Shown: in pieces, positions 1 through 6,112 of the stretch
Numbering within the stretch: the first letter of the stretch is position 1
How the letters are laid out: the number at the start of each line of letters is the position of its first letter
Assembly (NCBI GenBank): GCA_905236255.1
Contig: CAJOPK010000242.1
Location: 1-6,193 of the forward strand
Reading direction: 5' to 3'
Source of the DNA: an uncultured Selenomonadaceae bacterium
GTDB taxonomy: Bacteria; Bacillota; Negativicutes; Selenomonadales; Selenomonadaceae
DNA length: 6,193 nt
Position numbers and translations under genes: made by a program
Notes under the pieces: model-generated
Database searches by the model: none
What the model saw: the letters and a program-made list of their open reading frames with translations, nothing else
What the model was told of the DNA's origin: nothing

Positions 1-447
1 ATGGGATTTGTCTTACTGCTCGGGATAATCGGTCACAATATGACCGTCGTTTATGCGGCTTTAATAGTCTTTGTTTTGAAAATTGCCTCACAAATTTTGG
101 GTATGCCGATAATTTTGGAATATATGGGAAGTCACGGATTGCAGATCGGAATAATCGTTTTGACGGCGGCTGTACTTGTTCCCATAGCCGACGGTACGGT
201 AACAATTCACACAATCATACACGCCTTTAAAACGCAAATCGGAATTGTGGCGGTAACGGTCGGCGTTTTGGTTGCGATAGCCGGCGGGGCGGGAGTTCCC
301 TTGATGCAGACGAATCCGAATGTAATTCCCGCATTGATTGTCGGGACGATGGCGGGGGTTTTCTTTTTCAAGGGAATTGCCGTCGGGCCTTTAATAGCGG
401 CGGGAGTAACTTATTTCATAATGGCAATTTTTGAACATTTTAAATAG
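1..447 (+). CDS. UPF0756 (DUF441, YeaL-like) small membrane protein, probably 5'-truncated
   Basis: This is a very hydrophobic 148-residue reading frame with about four membrane segments, at roughly residues 3-33, 47-66, 80-98 and 108-145. The whole length resembles E. coli YeaL and other UPF0756/DUF441 proteins: an early GHN motif (residues 11-13), IGIIVLTAAVLVPIADG in the second segment, a GG-GV turn near 95-99, and the family hallmark GI-AVGPLIAAG near 125-135. The biochemical function of the family is not established. The frame opens with ATG at the first base of the window. Compared with YeaL, the stretch before the HN pair is about 8 residues short, so the true start may lie just outside the window and this ATG may be internal. 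It ends in TAG only 11 bases before queA, and the stop overlaps the queA Shine-Dalgarno, so the two are probably co-transcribed and translationally coupled. Family assignment is confident; start and function are not. Confidence 0.85.
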   Translation: MGFVLLLGIIGHNMTVVYAALIVFVLKIASQILGMPIILEYMGSHGLQIGIIVLTAAVLVPIADGTVTIHTIIHAFKTQIGIVAVTVGVLVAIAGGAGVPLMQTNPNVIPALIVGTMAGVFFFKGIAVGPLIAAGVTYFIMAIFEHFK

Positions 448-451
448 GAAG
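446..451 (+). promoter_or_regulatory. Shine-Dalgarno of queA
   Basis: AGGAAG overlaps the stop codon of the upstream membrane-protein gene and sits 7 bases before ATG 459. The in-frame TTG at 456 would leave only 4 bases, so this site favours ATG 459 as the queA start. Confidence 0.65.
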
Positions 452-458
452 TGTTTTG

Positions 459-1493
459 ATGTTACTTGAAGATTTTGATTACGAATTGCCGGAAGAATTG
501 ATAGCACAAAAACCGATTGAACCGCGCAACGCCTCAAGATTGATGGTGATAAATCCGAAAGACGAAACAATTTTGCACAGGCATTTTTTCGACCTGAAAG
601 AATTTTTTACACCCGGCGACACTCTGATTTTAAATGATACGCGGGTTATTCCGGCGCGGCTTATCGGTCACAAGAAAACCGGCGCAAGGATTGAAGTTTT
701 TTTGCTCCGGAGAATTGATTCGACGACTTGGGAAACGCTGGTAAAGCCCGGAAAAAAAGCCGGAGAAGGTACGGAAGTTTTTTTCGGTGAAGAATTGAGT
801 TGCGAAATTTTAAGCCGGACGGATTTCGGCGGGCGAATCGTCAAATTTAAATTTGACGGCATTTTTGAGGAAATTTTGGACAGGCTCGGTGAAACTCCCC
901 TGCCGCCCTATATTCACGAAAAACTTGAAGATACGGAACGCTATCAGACGGTTTACAATCGCGAAAGAGGATCGGCGGCGGCTCCGACTGCCGGACTTCA
1001 TTTCACAAAAGAACAGATTGAAGATTTAAAAGATTTCGGAATAAATTTCGGCTTTGTAACTTTGCACGTCGGTTTGGGAACTTTTCGCCCGGTGCAGACG
1101 GAAAATATTGAAGATCACGAAATGCACGAAGAATTTTATACAATTCCGGAAGAAACCGCCGAATTGATTCGGAACACAAAACTTTCCGGGAAAAGAATCG
1201 TTGCCGTCGGTACGACTTCAATCAGAACTTTGGAATCGGCGGCGATTGACAAAATTTCGGTCAAGCCCGGTTCTTCCGCAACGAAAATTTTTATTTATCC
1301 CGGTTATGATTTTAAAATTGTCGATGCGCTTGTTACGAATTTTCATTTGCCGAAATCTACTTTGATAATGCTGATAAGTGCATTTGCCGGGCGCGAATTT
1401 GTTTTGAAGGCTTATAAAGAAGCCGTTCGGGAAAAATACAGATTTTTTTCTTTCGGCGATGCAATGTTTATCGAAAATCGTATAACGAGGTGA
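459..1493 (+). CDS. queA: S-adenosylmethionine:tRNA ribosyltransferase-isomerase QueA
   Basis: QueA transfers and isomerises the ribosyl part of S-adenosylmethionine onto preQ1 at position 34 of tRNAs with GUN anticodons (Tyr, His, Asn, Asp), giving epoxyqueuosine, the penultimate step of queuosine synthesis; it acts in the cytoplasm. The product has 344 residues, a normal family length. Visible signatures are DFDYELPEELIAQKP at 5-19, LNDTRVIPARL at 58-68, the strongly conserved block GSAAAPTAGLHFT at 171-183, VGTTSIRTLES in the last third, and NFHLPKSTLIMLISAF from 294. The start is taken at ATG 459 because an AGGAAG site lies 7 bases upstream; an in-frame TTG at 456 would add one Met but is too close to that site. 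The gene follows the DUF441 gene by 11 bases and precedes topB by 6, so it is internal to an operon. No frameshift or missing motif was seen. tgt and other queuosine genes are not in the window. Confidence 0.97.
   Translation: MLLEDFDYELPEELIAQKPIEPRNASRLMVINPKDETILHRHFFDLKEFFTPGDTLILNDTRVIPARLIGHKKTGARIEVFLLRRIDSTTWETLVKPGKKAGEGTEVFFGEELSCEILSRTDFGGRIVKFKFDGIFEEILDRLGETPLPPYIHEKLEDTERYQTVYNRERGSAAAPTAGLHFTKEQIEDLKDFGINFGFVTLHVGLGTFRPVQTENIEDHEMHEEFYTIPEETAELIRNTKLSGKRIVAVGTTSIRTLESAAIDKISVKPGSSATKIFIYPGYDFKIVDALVTNFHLPKSTLIMLISAFAGREFVLKAYKEAVREKYRFFSFGDAMFIENRITR
1487..1493 (+). promoter_or_regulatory. Extended Shine-Dalgarno of topB
   Basis: GAGGTGA is complementary over seven bases to the usual 16S rRNA anti-Shine-Dalgarno tail. 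It lies 6 bases before TTG 1500 and includes the queA stop codon (TGA 1491-1493). It supports TTG as the true topB start and couples topB translation to queA. Confidence 0.75.
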
Positions 1494-1499
1494 AATTTT

Positions 1500-3611
1500 T
1501 TGAGATTGTATATTGCGGAAAAACCGAGTATGGCAAAGGAAATTGCCGATTGCCTTAAAAATCCGGTAAGGCAAAACGGATATATAAAGACCTCCGGCGG
1601 AATTGTCACATGGCTTTTCGGACATGTTTTGAAAGGGGCTCAGCCGCAGGATTATGACGAACGCTACAGGCAGTGGCGGGCTGAAGATTTGCCGATTGTT
1701 CCGAAAGAATGGAAACTTTTTGTTGACCCCAATGCCGCCAATCAATTTAACGTCGTCAAAAATCTTATTTCAAAGGCTGACGAAATTGTTCATGCCGGCG
1801 ACCCGGATCGGGAAGGTCAGCTGTTGGTTGACGAAGTTCTTGATTTTGTCGGGAACAGAAAGCCGGTCAAAAGGATTTTGTTAAATGCGCTTGATGAAAA
1901 AAGTATCGTCCGGGCAAATTCCGATTTGCGCGACAATAAAGATTTTTTCAATTTGAAACAGTCGGCACTCGCCAGAAGTCGTGCCGATTGGCTGATCGGT
2001 ATGAACCTTTCCCGCGCTTATACTTTGGCGGCAAGAAGATCCGGTCATCAAAAAATTCTTTTTCCGATAGGCAGGGTAAAGACTCCGACTCTTGCTTTGG
2101 TTGTTCGCCGGGAAAGAGAAATTCAAAATTTTAAGCCGGTCGATTTTTTTACCATTCAAGCGGCTTTCAAACACGAGAACGGAATTTTTTCGGCAAAATG
2201 GAAGCCGGATGAAAAATTGATAAATACTCCGAATGAAACACGGGACAGAGACGGCAAAATTTTGAGTGCTACCGCCTTTGATTCCGAAAACCGACTTATA
2301 AACAAATCCGTTGCACAAAACTTTATGGAAAAGTTTTCAACCGCGCCGCTTGACGGAAAAATTTCTTCTTACAAAACTTCCGAAAAAAAAGAGGCTCAAC
2401 CTTTGCCGTTTTCACTTTCGACTTTGCAGGTTGCCGCCGGAAAACAATTCGGATATACCCCGCAAAAAGTTTTGGATACGGCTCAATCTTTGTACGAAAA
2501 AAAATTTACGACCTATCCGCGCTCCGATTGCGAATATTTGCCGCCCACTCAATTCGGAGATGCCGCCGCAATTTTAAACAATTTAAAATCGGCAACCGAC
2601 GGCTCTTTGCAAAAACTTGCCGAAAATGCCGATTCTTCAATCAAAAGCCGCGCTTGGAATCAATCAAAAATTTCCGCTCACCATGCGATTATTCCCACCA
2701 CCAAAAGAGTTACCGGCGGTTTGACGATTGAGGAGGAAAACCTTTACAATCTCATTTCCAAAAATTATGCCGTTCAATTTTATCCGCCGCACGTTTACGA
2801 CGAAACGACCGTCGAAGTCAAATATAAAGACGAAAAATTTACCGCGCGCGGTAAGGTTATAAAGCAAGCCGGTTGGAGAGAATTTTACGTTGCTCCCCGC
2901 ATAAAATCCGATGACGAATCCGATGCGATTTTGCCGAAAATGAAAAAAGGCGATGATGTGATTCATCAAAAATCGGAATTCAAAAAGAGTACCACCAAGC
3001 CGCCCGTCAGATTTACTTCTTCTACTTTGGTGCAGGGTATGAAAGAAATTCATAAGTACGTCAAAAATCCCGAATCCAAAAAGCAACTCAAAGACGTTTA
3101 CGGTATCGGCACGGAAGCCACGCGGGCAACGATTATCGAAGACCTTTTGAAGCGCGGATTTTTGAAAACCGTCAAGAAATCCCTTTACCCTACGGACAAG
3201 GCGTATATGTTGATTGACGCTTTGCCGGACGAAATGACTTATCCGGACGCAACCGCAATTTGGGAGGATAAACTTCATTCAATGTCCGAAGGCGACGGAA
3301 CGCTTGAAGATTTTCTCGCCGGGCAGGTCGAATTTACCCGCGAACTTTGCACAAAAGCCGAAACCGCAGAAATTCAACTTGCGGAAGGAAGTTTAAAGTG
3401 TCCGCGTTGCGGTACCGGAATAATGGTAAAAAGAAACGGTAAGAACGGCGAATTTTGGGGTTGCAGCAATTTCCCGACCTGCAGAAACACTTGCCCGGAT
3501 AAAAACGGCAAGCCGGATTTTGAAGGCAAAAAAAATACGGGGTCATATTTTGTACCGCCGGCAGATTACAATCCGGCAGAATTTTGGGGGAGTGCCGCAA
3601 ATGAATTTTAA
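1500..3611 (+). CDS. topB: DNA topoisomerase III (type IA) with C-terminal zinc ribbon
   Basis: This type IA topoisomerase cuts one DNA strand through a tyrosine 5'-phosphate link, passes a strand, and reseals; topoisomerase III mainly decatenates replication and recombination intermediates. It has 703 residues and aligns along its length with E. coli TopB (653). An N-terminal Toprim domain carries MRLYIAEKPSMAKEIA with Glu7 and the metal-binding GDPDREG with Asp101, Asp103 and Glu105. The nucleophile is Tyr339 in TYPRSDCEYLP. Further signatures are ARSRADWLIGMN near 160-170, IGRVKTPTLALVVRRE, AHHAIIPT at 393-400 and YGIGTEATRA at 534-543. A zinc ribbon with Cys634, Cys637, Cys655 and Cys661 follows, absent from the E. 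coli protein, then a tail of about 40 residues. The start must be TTG 1500: the next in-frame Met (residue 11) would remove catalytic Glu7, and GAGGTGA lies 6 bases upstream. The last 11 bases overlap the helicase gene. TopB rather than TopA is favoured by the N-terminal sequence and the single zinc module. Confidence 0.96.
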   Translation: MRLYIAEKPSMAKEIADCLKNPVRQNGYIKTSGGIVTWLFGHVLKGAQPQDYDERYRQWRAEDLPIVPKEWKLFVDPNAANQFNVVKNLISKADEIVHAGDPDREGQLLVDEVLDFVGNRKPVKRILLNALDEKSIVRANSDLRDNKDFFNLKQSALARSRADWLIGMNLSRAYTLAARRSGHQKILFPIGRVKTPTLALVVRREREIQNFKPVDFFTIQAAFKHENGIFSAKWKPDEKLINTPNETRDRDGKILSATAFDSENRLINKSVAQNFMEKFSTAPLDGKISSYKTSEKKEAQPLPFSLSTLQVAAGKQFGYTPQKVLDTAQSLYEKKFTTYPRSDCEYLPPTQFGDAAAILNNLKSATDGSLQKLAENADSSIKSRAWNQSKISAHHAIIPTTKRVTGGLTIEEENLYNLISKNYAVQFYPPHVYDETTVEVKYKDEKFTARGKVIKQAGWREFYVAPRIKSDDESDAILPKMKKGDDVIHQKSEFKKSTTKPPVRFTSSTLVQGMKEIHKYVKNPESKKQLKDVYGIGTEATRATIIEDLLKRGFLKTVKKSLYPTDKAYMLIDALPDEMTYPDATAIWEDKLHSMSEGDGTLEDFLAGQVEFTRELCTKAETAEIQLAEGSLKCPRCGTGIMVKRNGKNGEFWGCSNFPTCRNTCPDKNGKPDFEGKKNTGSYFVPPADYNPAEFWGSAANEF
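3586..3592 (+). promoter_or_regulatory. Shine-Dalgarno of the DEAD-box helicase gene, inside topB
   Basis: GGGGGAG, with GGAG as the core, lies within the last codons of topB and 8 bases before ATG 3601. It fixes the helicase start at 3601 rather than at the in-frame ATG at 3520, which would give a 27-residue leader buried deep in topB and unrelated to the family. Confidence 0.65.
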
Positions 3612-4698
3612 CGAACTCGGATTAAATCCGGAAATTTTGAAAGCCGTAGAAAAATTTGACAAGCCGACGAAAATTCAGGAACTCATAATATCGAAAATTT
3701 TGGAAGGCGGAAATTTTATCGGACAGGCACCGACCGGCACCGGAAAAACTCTTGCATATCTTTTGCCGGCAATTCAAAAAATTGATGCAAACGACTCCGG
3801 CTTGCAGGTTTTAATTTTGTCGCCGACTTATGAACTTTCAATGCAAACAGCAAAAACTGCGCGGGAAGTTGCGGAAATTTCGGAACTCAAAATAAAAATT
3901 CAATCGCTTATCGGCGGGGCAAACATAAACCGACAAATTGACGCGCTCAAAAAAAATAAACCTCAACTTGCGGCGGGATCAGCCGGCAGAATTTTGGAAC
4001 TTTGCCGGAAAAGAAAATTAAATCTTGCACGGGTTAAAATTTTGATTTTGGACGAATTTGACAGACTTCTCGACGATCAAAATTTCGGGACGATAAAAGA
4101 AGTTTTAAAACTTTTGCCGAAAGATTTTCAATGTTTAATGTTCAGTGCGACTGCCGGGAAAAAATCTTTGGAGCGGGCGGAAATTTTTTCGCCGACTTTG
4201 ATTAAAGTCGAAACGGACGAACTTTTTTCGGCGGCAAGGGAAAATCTTTACAAAGTCGTCGATTTTCGCGACAAAATCCCGGAACTCCGCAAACTTGCCC
4301 GCAAACTTCCGATAAATCGCGGATTGGTTTTCATCAACAAAAATTTTGACGTAAATACCGCGCTTGAAAAATTGAAATATGAAGGGTTGAAAGTTGCAAG
4401 TTTGGTCGGCACTGCCGATAAAGTTGCCCGGAAAAATGCGCTTGCCGATTTTCAATCCGGGAAAATTCAACTTTTGCTTTCGACGGATTTGGCGGCACGG
4501 GGACTTGACATAACGGAAATTGATTACGTCGTGAATTTGGATTTTCCGGAAGACGCGCAAATTTATCTTCACCGTGCCGGCAGGACGGCTCGCGCAGGTC
4601 AATCCGGAAAAGTTTTGACTTTGGTTGACAAAAAAGAAATTGCAAAACTCGAAAGTCTTGCAAAGAATTTAAAAATTGAACTTAAAATTCTGAAGTAA
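3601..4698 (+). CDS. DEAD-box ATP-dependent RNA helicase, compact and with divergent motifs
   Basis: This is a superfamily 2 ATPase of the DEAD-box type, expected to unwind short RNA duplexes or remodel RNA-protein complexes in the cytoplasm. Its 365 residues amount to the two RecA-like domains alone, with no C-terminal RNA-binding extension. Motifs in order: Q motif with Phe19 and PTKIQ ending at Gln26; motif I APTGTGKT at 43-50 (Lys49); motif Ia as PTYELS where PTRELA is usual; GG in LIGGANI; motif Ib as GSAGRI where TPGR is usual; motif II DEFD at 151-154 instead of DEAD; motif III SAT at 182-184; motif V STDLAARGLDI; motif VI HRAGRTARAG at 324-333. The ATPase residues are therefore intact, while RNA-contact motifs Ia and Ib are altered. 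It starts 11 bases before the end of topB, so translation is probably coupled. It ends 9 bases from the convergent miaB stop. RNA helicase is the best call; which cellular RNA it serves cannot be told, so no symbol is given. Confidence 0.92.
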   Translation: MNFNELGLNPEILKAVEKFDKPTKIQELIISKILEGGNFIGQAPTGTGKTLAYLLPAIQKIDANDSGLQVLILSPTYELSMQTAKTAREVAEISELKIKIQSLIGGANINRQIDALKKNKPQLAAGSAGRILELCRKRKLNLARVKILILDEFDRLLDDQNFGTIKEVLKLLPKDFQCLMFSATAGKKSLERAEIFSPTLIKVETDELFSAARENLYKVVDFRDKIPELRKLARKLPINRGLVFINKNFDVNTALEKLKYEGLKVASLVGTADKVARKNALADFQSGKIQLLLSTDLAARGLDITEIDYVVNLDFPEDAQIYLHRAGRTARAGQSGKVLTLVDKKEIAKLESLAKNLKIELKILK

Positions 4699-4707
4699 AC
4701 TTGAATT

Positions 4708-4724
4708 TCACCCGGTGATTTTTT
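4708..4724 (+). terminator. Weak candidate terminator at the convergent junction
   Basis: On the + strand TCACCCGGTGA (4708-4718) is an inverted repeat that can form only a short stem (TCAC/GTGA with a CCG loop), followed directly by six T residues (4719-4724). Just before it, AAATTC (4685-4690) and GAATTT (4703-4708) can pair around a second small stem. Together they could end transcription of the + strand operon, but the stems are short and the site lies within the last codons of miaB. No T-run follows on the miaB side. The position just after the helicase stop is the main support. Confidence 0.3.
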
Positions 4725-6033
4725 CGTCAACGCGAACTCCCTTTAAAAGCCAAGTTTGCGGTTGAGTTATTTTGACTTTGACAAGATCGCCGGGTTTTTC
4801 GTTTCCGTGCCGGAAAAGTACCAATTTATTTGTACGGGTTCGTCCGGTAAAAACATTTTTGTCGGTCTTGCTTTCGCCTTCGACAAGTATTTCAAAAACT
4901 TTGTCCTTCATCGTCAAATTTTTTTCCAGACTTATTTCGTTCTGCGCGGCTATCAATTCTTCAATCCGGCGGATTTTAATTTTTTCGTCAATCTGATCCG
5001 GAAAAATTGCGGCGGGAGTTCCGCTCCTTTTGTTGTAAATGAAAGTGAAGGCGGCATCAAATCGAACTTTGCGAATAAAATCCAAAAGTTCGGCAAAGTC
5101 TTCTTCGGTTTCACCGGGAAATCCGACAATTAAATCGGTCGTCAATGCAATGTCCGGAATTTTTGCGCGGATTTTTTCGACGAGATTTAAATATTTTTCC
5201 GCCGTGTAAACCCGGTTCATTTTTTTCAAAATTTTGTCGCTGCCGTGCTGAACGGGCAAATGTATGTGTTCGCAGATTTTTTTGCCGGAGGACATAATTT
5301 CAATGACTTCGTCGGATAAATCTTTCGGGTGACTTGTCATAAAACGAACTCTTTCAAGCTCGGAAATTTTATCGACTTCCGCCAAAAGTTGTGCAAAATT
5401 TGTGTTCGTGCCTTTGCCGTAAGAATTTACGTTTTGACCGAGCAAAGTAATTTCCTTAAATCCGGAATTGACCGCCTCTTTGATTTCGTCAAAAATTTCC
5501 TCCGGCGAACGGCTTCTCTCACGACCGCGAACGTAAGGAACTATGCAGTAAGTGCAGAAATTATTGCAGCCGTACATTATCGGAATAAAAGTCGAAACAC
5601 TTCCGGCGCGAATGGGAGAAATTTTTTCGATTTCGGTTTTTCCGTCAACATTTGAAATGTCAACAACCTGCCCGCGCAGAGTTTCAATTCCTTCAACAAC
5701 GCGGGCAATTTCGGAAATTTGCCCGGTACCCAAAACAAAATCCAAATGCGGCGCACGTTTTATCAAATTTTCGCCTTCTTTTTGAGCCATGCAACCGGTC
5801 ACTCCCAAAATCATTGAAGGCTTTTTTGATTTCAAGCGTTTGAGTTCTCCGATTTTCCCGAAAGCCTTATCTTCCGCAGTTTCGCGAACGCAACAGGTAT
5901 TTATCAAAACCAAATCCGCATCTTCAAAATTTTCGATCCGGGTATAGCCGATTCCGCGCAAAAGTCCTTCCATTCTTTCGGAATCGGCAACATTCATCTG
6001 GCAGCCGTATGTCAAAATTTTCAACTTTTTCAT
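4708..6033 (-). CDS. miaB: tRNA-2-methylthio-N6-dimethylallyladenosine synthase MiaB
   Basis: MiaB is a radical-SAM methylthiotransferase that converts i6A37 to ms2i6A37 in tRNAs reading UNN codons, using two [4Fe-4S] clusters. The 441-residue product shows all three domains. The N-terminal UPF0004 domain has its cluster cysteines at Cys11 (TYGCQMN), Cys47 (INTCCVRE) and Cys81 (VTGCMAQ). The radical-SAM core has Cys156, Cys160 and Cys163 in YGCNNFCTYCIVPYVRGRE, followed by LLGQNVNSYG, HLPVQHGSD and TTDLIVGFPGET. A TRAM RNA-binding domain occupies about 375-436. NTCCVRE and GQNVNSYG favour MiaB over RimO or MtaB. The ATG at 6033 is the only possible start, since an in-frame TGA lies seven codons upstream. 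Its Shine-Dalgarno (AAAGGA) is rather distant, 13 bases away. The gene runs toward the + strand operon with 9 bases between the stops, and lies 79 bases downstream of tRNA-Gln. The partner miaA is not in the window. Confidence 0.96.
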   Translation of the reverse strand: MKKLKILTYGCQMNVADSERMEGLLRGIGYTRIENFEDADLVLINTCCVRETAEDKAFGKIGELKRLKSKKPSMILGVTGCMAQKEGENLIKRAPHLDFVLGTGQISEIARVVEGIETLRGQVVDISNVDGKTEIEKISPIRAGSVSTFIPIMYGCNNFCTYCIVPYVRGRERSRSPEEIFDEIKEAVNSGFKEITLLGQNVNSYGKGTNTNFAQLLAEVDKISELERVRFMTSHPKDLSDEVIEIMSSGKKICEHIHLPVQHGSDKILKKMNRVYTAEKYLNLVEKIRAKIPDIALTTDLIVGFPGETEEDFAELLDFIRKVRFDAAFTFIYNKRSGTPAAIFPDQIDEKIKIRRIEELIAAQNEISLEKNLTMKDKVFEILVEGESKTDKNVFTGRTRTNKLVLFRHGNEKPGDLVKVKITQPQTWLLKGVRVDEKITG

Positions 6034-6046
6034 TTCGTTTCGTATA

Positions 6047-6052
6047 TCCTTT
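6047..6052 (-). promoter_or_regulatory. Probable Shine-Dalgarno of miaB, long spacing
   Basis: Read on the - strand, AAAGGA is the only purine-rich match to the anti-Shine-Dalgarno ahead of miaB. It stands 13 bases from the ATG, longer than the usual 5-9, which suggests modest translation initiation or that another feature helps. It lies one base beyond the T-run of the upstream hairpin. Confidence 0.45.
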
Positions 6053-6053
6053 C

Positions 6054-6092
6054 AAAAAAAATAAACGCCCGGCACAACAACCGCGACATTTA
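6054..6092 (-). terminator. Terminator-like hairpin between tRNA-Gln and miaB
   Basis: On the - strand, TAAATGTC (6092-6085) can pair with GGCGTTTA (6069-6062), including two G-U pairs. An inner GG (6082-6081) pairs with CC, closing an 8-base TTGTTGTG loop. The 3' arm runs straight into eight T residues (6061-6054). This has the form of an intrinsic terminator that would end the tRNA-Gln transcript 21 bases from its CCA end. The stem is imperfect, with G-U pairs and bulges, so it may be partial or act as an attenuator in front of miaB. I saw no convincing -35/-10 pair for miaB between this hairpin and the start codon; the miaB promoter may lie upstream of the tRNA. Confidence 0.4.
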
Positions 6093-6112
6093 CCTCTTTT
6101 CCCTATAAAAAA

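Noticed and set aside
456..458. TTG as the start codon of queA
   Set aside because: It is adjacent to ATG 459, would lie only 4 bases from the Shine-Dalgarno, and adds one residue. ATG is the simpler choice.
1218..1745. Open frame of 175 codons on the - strand across the queA/topB junction
   Set aside because: It is antisense to conserved ends of two real genes and its composition is unlike a real protein family. The same reasoning removes the - strand frames at 1881-2318 and 4135-4602.
2664..3278. Open frame of 204 codons on the - strand inside topB
   Set aside because: It lies wholly antisense to clearly conserved topoisomerase sequence, shows no recognisable domain and has no convincing ribosome site. 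It is a shadow of topB codon use.
3520..3600. Upstream-extended start of the DEAD-box helicase at ATG 3520
   Set aside because: It would overlap topB by 92 bases and add 27 residues with no helicase resemblance. ATG 3601 has a good Shine-Dalgarno and begins just before a normal Q motif.
5329..5655. Open frame of 108 codons on the + strand, antisense to miaB
   Set aside because: It sits opposite the radical-SAM core of miaB, has no ribosome site of note and no recognisable motif. The nearby frames at 4756-5133 and 5552-5785 fail for the same reasons.
5887..5895. Tandem cysteines (Cys47-Cys48) in MiaB as an unusual cluster ligand
   Set aside because: Several MiaB proteins have NTCCVRE; the first cysteine is the ligand and the second is a tolerated variant.
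6074..6097. Possible -35 (TTGTTG at 6080-6075, - strand) for a miaB promoter
   Set aside because: At a 16-18 base spacing there is only T-run sequence and no acceptable -10 box. The TTGTTG is better explained as the loop of the hairpin.
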